Made by a program: the position numbers and the translations under genes
Shown here: piece by piece, positions 57,332 through 64,000 of the stretch
Layout of the letters: every line of letters starts with the position of its first letter
How positions within the stretch are numbered: the stretch's first letter is position 1
Assembly: GCA_010015805.1 (NCBI GenBank)
Contig: ML978138.1
Location: forward strand, 186,001 to 250,000
Direction of reading: 5' to 3'
From: Rhizodiscina lignyota
Lineage: Eukaryota; Ascomycota; Dothideomycetes; Aulographales; Rhizodiscinaceae
Length of the DNA: 64,000 nucleotides
The notes under the pieces: generated by a model
Databases searched by the model: none
What the model saw: only the letters and a program-made list of their open reading frames with translations
Told to the model about the DNA's origin: nothing

Positions 57332-59376
57332 TTAGGACCAAGAGCCCCGAGCGACAAACGGTAGGCCCAAACCACTCATGAATCTCGCTTCATCCGCCTG
57401 CCACTGCAAAGCCTCCCGCATCTTCTGCCCATACTGCTTCTCTTCTCCCTTCCTCTCAGCTTCTTCTACACTCTGTTCTGCACGCTCTATCCAAGCGTCT
57501 TCACGCCAACCAGAATGCTTCCCAAATCCAACCATTCCCAACCTGCCATCGCCAGTCCAGACAACCAAACTGTCCTCGTGCAGCCGCGGGGTATATTCAT
57601 TCGACGCGAGAGTCGAACGATGCAAAGTCGGAATGATCTTCTGCACAATATCACCGCTGTTATCCACGCCAGTGGCAAACACACTCGGCTCGGGATCTGC
57701 CTCATGGCCTTGGTCGATGAAACCTCTCGCGTCTGCGTCGGGATCGATACTGAACTCCCTGATCGGTGTAAAGCCATCACGCTCAACCCACTTCAACTTC
57801 GCATCGCCGTCAGAATAGACCAGCTTCAGCCCATGCGCGGCGACTGACAAGAGCTTCGAGCTGCTTGCCGTCTGCCGGTTTTGTGCACAATTGCCCCCAC
57901 CACCTCCACCCGTCATGCTGAATCGGCCTCTGCCAAGGCCGGAGAATGAGTCTGTTGACAGCGTGGTGTATTCTGGCTCAGGGGAGAGACCGTAGAGTTC
58001 CAGTGAGCCCTTCCCTTTGTATTCGCCGGCGGCGATGATGGTTGTGCCTAGGATGCTCTTTGCATCGGTAACTTGTGTCACTGAGAGCTGGTTGGATTGC
58101 ATGAGATTCCTTTCGCGAGGGATAAACGGGAATGGCAATGATGTTAAGGATGAGATGCGTGCGCCGGAGTGCACCGTGCCACGGAGGCGAGGGAAGAAGC
58201 GCCGGTCATAGTTGAGAAGATGTGTGAAGCGTCCAGCGACCCAGATGTCCCCGTTTCCATCCCAAGCGCGATCCTCTGGGAGATGCAGGATGGACAGTGG
58301 TCCAGGCTGCGACAGCACTGCATATTGTGGAGGTGGTGCATTGATAAGATGAGAGATGTCGTGTCGTCTTTCCAATTGAGGCCCGCCAACGTGATCGATT
58401 TGAGGAGAAGGATCTAGGGAATCGCGCGTTCTATCGCGAGGATCCAGGAGGTGTAAATGATAGGTCGTGCCAACCGTGAGTGGAGTTGGATGAGCAGCCT
58501 CCGAGATGGCATTAACAGGCCATACGAAATTGTCTCTAGATATGATCTGCAATGTGCTCAGATCTACTTGAACAAGGCCATTCTCAACCGCGAAGAAACC
58601 TCGTTGTTGGCGGCTGTCGATACTGACGCACTCGACAACACCCGTCTCTCTCACGATTGAGCCGCCGGTACGCCGCGAAGAGAGGAAACCACGAGGGCTC
58701 CGGGCAACTAGACGACCTTGGGTTGAATCCTCTGGTCGGCTCTGAGAGTGAGTAGAGTCCCAGATGGCGATACTTCCGTCTTCAAGCGGGGCGAAGAGCC
58801 TTTGCGCTCGACCATCCGAGTCGTAGAGAATGCCTGCGCCAGAAGCTTCTGGGAGCTCTTCACGGCCATCAGCCCGTCCGCCATGGGTTTCGAACCAAGA
58901 AACTTTGATTGGCGCATGCCTGTGAATGTACTCTTGGTAGAAGTTCACCTTCACCTTCTCGGTTGGATACGCCGGATCCCAGTTAGCTAGAGCCCGTGAT
59001 TGTTCTTGACTTGCGAGTCTATGTGCTTGCATCTCTGCATTTGGCGCATTCGGATTGCTGACTACAGGGCTTGAAGGCAGGCCGGAAACACCTGACACGG
59101 CGCGAGCCAGAGCGGCAAGGTTGTCGGGTTGTTGTGAAAGGAGCTGTTCTCGTCGACGTCGGGTTGCTGCTCTGGAGTCTTGGTAACATCTCGCACGCCA
59201 GCAGTTGTAGTCTTGTGTGAGAAATACAAACCGTCGAGCAATTAGAGAAATCCTGATGACGTCGAGTGGCTCAAGGTCTAGTTAAAGTCAGAATGAAATA
59301 CCACAGTGGAGGAGTGTGGAAGCTTACAGGTGGCTATCTGGAGTAATAACTCATTGGGCAAAGCGGGCAAAGCCAT
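57332..59376 (-). CDS. F-box protein with beta-propeller-like region (664 aa)
   Basis: Minus-strand exons 59328-59376 and 57332-59277; a 50-nt intron (GTAAGC..AACTAG) lies inside the F-box. The join gives MALPALPNELLLQIATYLEP then LDVIRISLIARRF and CWRARCYQD, a good F-box at residues 4-50. The remainder has strand-like WD-type elements (RLFAPLEDGSIAIWDS, VDLSTLQII, LHLLDPRDRT, GDIWVAGRFTHLLNYDRRF, LKLVYSDGDAKLKWVE, SLVVWTGDGRLGMVGFGKH), consistent with a seven-bladed propeller that binds a substrate. F-box proteins tie substrates to Skp1-Cullin1 ubiquitin ligases. The C-terminus is helical (EEAERKGEEKQYGQKMREAL). Target unknown. It meets the transporter gene tail-to-tail, 247 bp apart. Confidence 0.88.
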
Positions 59377-59813
59377 GGTAGTTAATAGTTGCTCTCAGGG
59401 TCTTAGGAACGAGGTTGTAGAAGCTATGAGAGTGGAAAAGCAAGTGAAAGTACACGACAACAATGACCGAGATACCGAGTCTTGGCAAGGCGGAGATAGT
59501 CACTTGTCGTCCAGGGCGCGGCTGTTGACCCAGTCGCATAGGCGGAGTATAACATGATAGGAAACAATCATGAACAAGTAGCACTATATGAATTTACATA
59601 TTTACATAGCCAGTGAAGGCTGCTGTGCTCGTTGCTGTTTTCAAAGGGAGCTTGATGTTGGTACAGCATCCGGCATTTCCCGCTCTCCCGAAAATCTGTC
59701 CATCCCTCGTCGAGCTTGGGAAAAGCTCAGAGCTATCCCAACCTCTCTCCATTGCACCACCGCAACACTCCCAATCTCCCTCTTGCGTGAGGTCTCACCT
59801 CCTTCAGGCCTCA
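59377..59813. promoter_or_regulatory. Divergent promoter region of F-box gene and ATP20
   Basis: 437 bp between the two start codons. The ATP20 side is C/T-rich (59680-59810) and its frame is open upstream of the chosen ATG. No TATA box seen. Confidence 0.35.
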
Positions 59814-60582
59814 ATGTCGCTTTCTCAGTCGCGCGCCGTGCTGCGGCGCCCCCAATTCCTTTTCCGGCAGCGCTTTCTCGCCCCGGTGCGGAATGCGTCG
59901 ACCACCGAAGTAGCGAAAGAGAAGGCCGGTGAGGCTACATCGAAGGCCTCAGAAGGCCTCTCGCGCGTCTCTTCCTCGGCGAACTCGGTAGCAAGCAGAG
60001 CTGGTGGTGTGGTGAGTGGGCTTGGTGGTGGCATAGGGAGGACCATTGGGTTTGTCCAGTGTATGTTTTCCTGTGGACCTCCATTATGATATAGGCTTGG
60101 AAAACAGAAAGTATGATATGCATATTGCAAAGCGCGCTAATTTTCAATGCCTCTGCAGCTCTTATCCCGCCGACGATTTACTACTCGAGGGTTGGCTTGG
60201 AGCTTGGCAAGATGATCTTCGAAACTCGCAAGATGTCTCTTCCGTAAGACTCCCATCTACATAATTATCATCGGATAGCGTCAAATTGACTAAGACTAAC
60301 CATATGTTTAACAGCTCTGGCGCACAATTCCAACAATACTTCAACTCGGCCCTAAACATGCTCCGCAACCCCAGCTCCATCGCGTCCGCGGCTTCCTCCA
60401 GAGCCGGATCAATACAACCATCAAGCGTCCTCCAAAGAGTCCGAAATTTCAGCACTGCCGACCTTCAAGGAGCTGGTATTGTTGCTGCAGAAGTCATCGG
60501 CTTCTTCACAATCGGTGAGATGCTTGGGAGGCTTAAGATCGTGGGATACAGATCGACTGGAGAGCATGCGGAGCACCACTAG
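59814..60582 (+). CDS. ATP20: Mitochondrial ATP synthase subunit g (199 aa)
   Basis: Exons 59814..60060, 60159..60243 and 60315..60582; introns 98 and 71 nt. The start MSLSQSRAVLRRPQFLFRQR is Arg-rich without acidic residues, a mitochondrial import signal. The conserved centre is restored by intron removal: FVQSLIPPTIYYSRVGLELGKM. The C-terminal segment (IVAAEVIGFFTIGEMLGRL) holds the single membrane helix with a GxxxG-like small-residue face that promotes dimer contacts. Subunit g sits in the membrane part of F1Fo and, with subunit e, forms ATP synthase dimers and cristae ridges. It is longer than yeast Atp20 (115 aa) because of an Ala/Ser-rich N-terminal region, as usual in filamentous fungi. 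Confidence 0.92.
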
Positions 60583-60999
60583 AGTACATATAAGGTTACT
60601 CAGCCCGGTAGAGAGGAGATGAGACAGTTTTCCATTGGCCTCGGATGTTAATATAGTTGCGAGGCCCGTCTTTGTGTGTGCTTGGGCCGAGAGGGAGCAG
60701 TTATGCTGTGCAATTGGGCGAACAAAAGTCTACTTGTGACTCTGTACTATTTCCCTTTCCTTTATCAGCGCTAGATTCCAATAACTTTGTATATCATGCA
60801 ACAATTTGACTGCGCTCGCGAACTGAAAGCTTCTCCGAAAACATAATGGCTCCGGGCGGCTTGCACGTGACGTAGTTTCTCCACCAAAAAGTTTCGCGCA
60901 TCCATCACGAGCGCACAAAATACACCAGAAAACGTCGCAATCAATCCGATCCCTAATTATGAGACATACGAAGACAAATACAAGGTGATATTTCCAATA
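60583..60999. other. Intergenic, ATP20 to ROK1
   Basis: 417 bp between genes in the same direction. Includes the ATP20 3' UTR and the ROK1 promoter. A short minus-strand frame is not supported. Confidence 0.45.
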
Positions 61000-63234
61000 A
61001 TGGCGGCGGACATATTCAAATTACTCTCTCGCTCCACGAAGCTCTCCAAATCGACTGGACAACCTCAAGTACCCTCGCAGAAATTTCCTTCTAGTGGAGA
61101 ACCCGCGCACCCTCAAATTTTCGGCCATAGCACGAGCGAGGATACGACTTTGGCCACTGAAACAGCATACAACCCCCCAAAAATTGGCCGGAAGCGCAAG
61201 AGAGGTCAAGCTGCGCCCGTCGAGGATGAACTACCTGCGGAGTTGGACTTCTTTGGGGCGGGTGGCACAACGGACAACATTGCCAATGGCAGAGACAAAG
61301 CGAGACTAGAACGGGAACAGGATCAGAGGGCATTGAAGAATGTGGGCACGGTTAATGGAGATGAGAAGCCCCAAGAAGAAATGGATGAAGACAAGAGGAG
61401 GCGCATACTCCGAGAGCACAAGGTCAAGATTACCGTGCTGGAGGAATGGAAGATACCCGAACCTCTAAAACCCCAGGAAAGAAAAAGCAAGAAGAAGCGA
61501 AAACACAAGGAAGAGGAAGAACTTCTCAAAGCTGCGAAGAAGAAGGCCAAGATTCAGCTTTACCCACAACCGCTCCTGTCCTTTCGAGAGTTACGTCCAC
61601 GCTACAATATATCACGAAGGCTGGCTGAGAATATTGAAGAGCAAGGATACGCAGTTCCAACTGAGGTGCAGATGGCAGCTCTTCCTCTTCTTCTCGAGCG
61701 AGATGATGGTCAGACGCCAGATATTTTGAGCGTAGCACCGACTGGGAGTGGGAAGACGTTGGCATTCTTAATTCCAGTCATGGATGGCATTATGCACCTC
61801 AGGAAAGGCTCTTCAGTAGAAATTCAAGAGAGAGATGGCGAGGATGGTCCGCTTGCAATCATTGTCGCACCGACGAAAGAGCTTGCTTCTCAGATTGTCA
61901 ATGAAGGACGGAAGTTAGCCAAGGGGACGGGTATCAAGGTAACGCTGATGAAAAAGGGCATGGAACTCATTGTTCGGTCGCAAAGTAAAACGAACGGGTC
62001 GATCAGGGTTCCGCATGATCTCAATCAAAACAACAATGAGGAGGCAGATGATGACTCCGATGACGAAGGCGAGACTGAGAGACAGTCCAGCGTGGGTACG
62101 AGAGTGAAATCTCACGTACTGGTCTCAACTCCTCTCACTCTCGTGCACGCCTTGTCAGCTGCTCCGAGTTTGCCAACAATTCATTATCTCGTTCTCGACG
62201 AAGCCGACGTCCTCCTGGATCCGCTCTTTCGGGACCAAACGCTTTCCATCTGGAATACCTGCAGCTCTCCTCACTTACGCGTCTCGCTCTGGTCCGCTAC
62301 AATGGGTTCCAATATCGAGGCACTCACGCGAAACACTATTGCGGAACGGCATTCTATGAATGCTGAAACCGACCGTACCCCTCTACTTCGCCTCGTCGTC
62401 GGCCTCCGTGATACCGCGCTACCGACAATTCACCACAAGCTGATATACTCCGCAAACGAACAAGGGAAATTACTTGCTTTGCGCCAGCTGCTGCGACCAA
62501 CCGTTCCGTCTACCAGCAAGGATTCTCTCACTTCTCCCTCCGCATCACTTCGACCACCTTTCCTGGTCTTCACTCAAACCATTCCTCGGGCGCTTGCTCT
62601 CGCTGCAGAAATTCAACATTCTATTCCTCCCTCTGCTGGTGGCGAACTACGAGTGGCATGTCTTCACGCCGACATGTCCGACACGAAGCGCGATGATGTG
62701 ATGACGCGGTTTCGCAAAGGTGAAGTGTGGGTTCTTGTAACAACAGACCTGCTCGCCAGAGGAGTGGATTTCCGAGGCATCAACGGCGTCGTCAACTACG
62801 ACATTCCGACTAGCGCAGCAGGATATATCCACCGTGTTGGACGTACGGGCAGAGCAGGGCGAGAGGGAGGTGTGGCTGTCACGCTTTACGCCGAAGAAGA
62901 TCTGCCGTTCTTGAAGCCGATTGCGAATGTGGTAGCGGCGAGTGAAAAAGCCCGAGGTGCTGACGGAGGTGCGGAGGGAGTGCAGGAGTGGTTGCTCAAT
63001 GCACTGCCGACGCCTTCGAAGAGAGAGAAGAAGATGCTGAAGAAGAGGGGTGTCGAAGCACGGCGTCCTGGTATGGAGAGCGGGAAGGGTGGTGGGAAGG
63101 TTCGGATCAGCACGAAGAGTGGTTTTGAGAGGAAGATGGAGCATAGAAGGAGGGATGCCGTCAATGCAAGAAGGAGGAAAGAACGTGAACAAGCTGGAGA
63201 GGATGAAAGCGGTTTTGATGGATTCGATGACTAA
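61000..63234 (+). CDS. ROK1: ATP-dependent RNA helicase Rok1 (744 aa)
   Basis: A single exon. Start set at ATG 61000 (MAADIFKLLSRSTKLS), the usual Rok1 beginning. A Lys/Arg-rich region (to about 190) precedes the core. DEAD-box motifs in order: Q motif region GYAVPTEVQ, motif I APTGSGKT, Ia PTKELA, motif II DEAD (LVLDEADVLLD), III SAT (LWSATM), then TTDLLARGVDF and HRVGRTGRAGR (VI). An insert of acidic residues (DDDSDDEGETERQ) sits between Ia and II. Rok1 unwinds snR30/pre-rRNA pairing in early 40S assembly in the nucleolus. The C-terminal tail is basic (KKMLKKRGVEARR). Its stop is only 50 bp from the stop of the opposite aldo-keto reductase gene, so the two 3' ends overlap in transcript. Confidence 0.95.
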   Translation: MAADIFKLLSRSTKLSKSTGQPQVPSQKFPSSGEPAHPQIFGHSTSEDTTLATETAYNPPKIGRKRKRGQAAPVEDELPAELDFFGAGGTTDNIANGRDKARLEREQDQRALKNVGTVNGDEKPQEEMDEDKRRRILREHKVKITVLEEWKIPEPLKPQERKSKKKRKHKEEEELLKAAKKKAKIQLYPQPLLSFRELRPRYNISRRLAENIEEQGYAVPTEVQMAALPLLLERDDGQTPDILSVAPTGSGKTLAFLIPVMDGIMHLRKGSSVEIQERDGEDGPLAIIVAPTKELASQIVNEGRKLAKGTGIKVTLMKKGMELIVRSQSKTNGSIRVPHDLNQNNNEEADDDSDDEGETERQSSVGTRVKSHVLVSTPLTLVHALSAAPSLPTIHYLVLDEADVLLDPLFRDQTLSIWNTCSSPHLRVSLWSATMGSNIEALTRNTIAERHSMNAETDRTPLLRLVVGLRDTALPTIHHKLIYSANEQGKLLALRQLLRPTVPSTSKDSLTSPSASLRPPFLVFTQTIPRALALAAEIQHSIPPSAGGELRVACLHADMSDTKRDDVMTRFRKGEVWVLVTTDLLARGVDFRGINGVVNYDIPTSAAGYIHRVGRTGRAGREGGVAVTLYAEEDLPFLKPIANVVAASEKARGADGGAEGVQEWLLNALPTPSKREKKMLKKRGVEARRPGMESGKGGGKVRISTKSGFERKMEHRRRDAVNARRRKEREQAGEDESGFDGFDD

Positions 63235-63284
63235 CGACGTAAGAATGGGCAGACCGAATCAATGCTTTTGAGCTATAGATATAT

Positions 63285-64000
63285 CTAAGCTTCTTCCTTG
63301 GTTTCCACGTACGCGAAAACTTTACCAACCGGCTGGGATCGATAGCCGGCCACTTCGGCGCTTTCGACAAACTTTCGAATCTCTTCCTCTTCTCCATCAG
63401 TAAGATGGATATTGAGAGCTCCACAATTCTCCTCCAGATACTTGATTCTCTTAGTACCAGGAATGGGGATCGTGTCATCGCCCTGTTTCAGAAGCCAAGC
63501 AATTGCCAACTGCGAAGAGGTACATCCTTTCTTATTTGCAAACGCTTTGAATTGATTGACAAGCTTTGCATTTGCATCCATGTTTTCCTCACTGAACCAG
63601 GGGAAGTGCGTTGCACGCCGATCATCGGAGCCAGTGACCGATTCTCTGTCCATGTATGCCCCGGTAAGCAACCCACGTCCAAGTGGGGAATAGCATACAA
63701 CGGCGACATCAAGCTCACGACAGGTTTGAAGAACGTTTGTGCCGGAATCTGTTTCAATCTCACGCACAAATGCCGAGTACTCCGTTTGGACCGCAGCAAC
63801 GGGCGCGATTTTGTAAGCACGGCGAAGAGTGTTCGAGCTCACTTCGCACAGCCCAATATGATTGATCTTGCCCTCCCTGGTGGTTGTCAGTTGACTCCAC
63901 GTCAGATTTAGTTTCACTTACGCTTTCAATTCAGCCAGTGCTCGCATTGTCTCCTCAATCGGAGTCTCGGGATTAAGACGATGAGCATAATCTAATCGAG
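63285..64000 (-). CDS. Aldo-keto reductase (N-terminus outside window)
   Basis: Minus-strand exons: 63922 to beyond 64000, and 63285-63876, joined by a 45-nt intron (GTAAGT..CACCAG) between AELKA and EGKINHIGL. Visible parts: RLDYAHRLNPETPIEETM, GLCEVSSNTLRRAYK, VAAVQTEYSAF, YSPLGRGLLTG, SSQLAIAWLLKQGDD and IPIPGTKRIKYLEEN (NADPH-phosphate binding). This matches the AKR13 / YakC-like group that fungi use for aldehydes and ketones. The catalytic Asp, Tyr, Lys and His would lie in the missing N-terminal part. The physiological substrate cannot be told. It is convergent with ROK1. Confidence 0.9.

Noticed and set aside
63405-63911. 168-codon plus-strand frame opposite the aldo-keto reductase
   Set aside because: It is the antisense of strongly conserved reductase codons.

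Overview
The window is chromosomal DNA of a filamentous ascomycete (Pezizomycotina). A Dothideomycetes-like lineage is my guess from overall protein flavour; the class is not proven here. Reasons: genes are interrupted by short GT..AG introns (mostly 45-98 nt, many with a CTAAC/CTGAC branch site just before the acceptor), genes lie on both strands with no operons, and the families are typically fungal (Zn2Cys6 factor, HET domain, ApsA/Num1, GPI-anchored Ser/Gly-rich surface protein). All exon joins below were worked out by hand from splice signals and reading phase. Several small genes are split into such short exons that they can only be seen this way.

Layout. 1-6.1 kb: 3' part of a Ser/Gly-rich surface protein, a five-exon zinc-ribbon gene and a seven-exon dynein light chain (LC8). 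6.4-11.7 kb: MRD1 (five-RRM ribosome assembly factor), a GNAT acetyltransferase and a beta-carbonic anhydrase. 12.7-14.3 kb: Zn2Cys6 factor. 14.3-17.3 kb: no sure gene. 17.3-21.8 kb: RRM cyclophilin (PPIL4/Cyp6 type), then a decayed tandem array of about 270-bp units, then the GID ubiquitin-ligase subunit RMD5. 21.8-27.6 kb: a gene-poor stretch. 27.6-31.2 kb: an Est1/Smg7-type protein with an N-terminal zinc-finger-like motif. 33.4-38.6 kb: Num1/ApsA cortical anchor. 39.1-46.9 kb: carboxylesterase, CWC24, an old-yellow-enzyme relative and a RING-H2 protein. 47-54 kb: an accessory-looking pocket with two tiny ORFs, a myo-inositol-type MFS transporter, a HET-domain gene and an F-box-like protein. 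54.5-64 kb: an ArsB/CitMHS-like ion transporter, an F-box protein, ATP synthase subunit g, the DEAD-box helicase ROK1 and an aldo-keto reductase cut by the window end.

Functional threads. MRD1 and ROK1 both act in 40S ribosome assembly; CWC24 and the RRM cyclophilin belong with the spliceosome. Dynein light chain and Num1/ApsA are two parts of the machinery that moves nuclei along the cortex. RMD5, the RING-H2 protein and the F-box proteins are ubiquitin-ligase parts. The genes are not co-transcribed and I see no biosynthetic gene cluster, mobile element with intact ends, CRISPR array or convincing tRNA.

The most unusual signals are the decayed protein-like tandem array at 18.95-20.03 kb, the two tiny ORFs (one behind a strong TATA box) beside the transporter/HET pocket, the zinc-finger-like start of the Est1-type protein, and a box C/D-like pattern inside an unusually long MRD1 intron.
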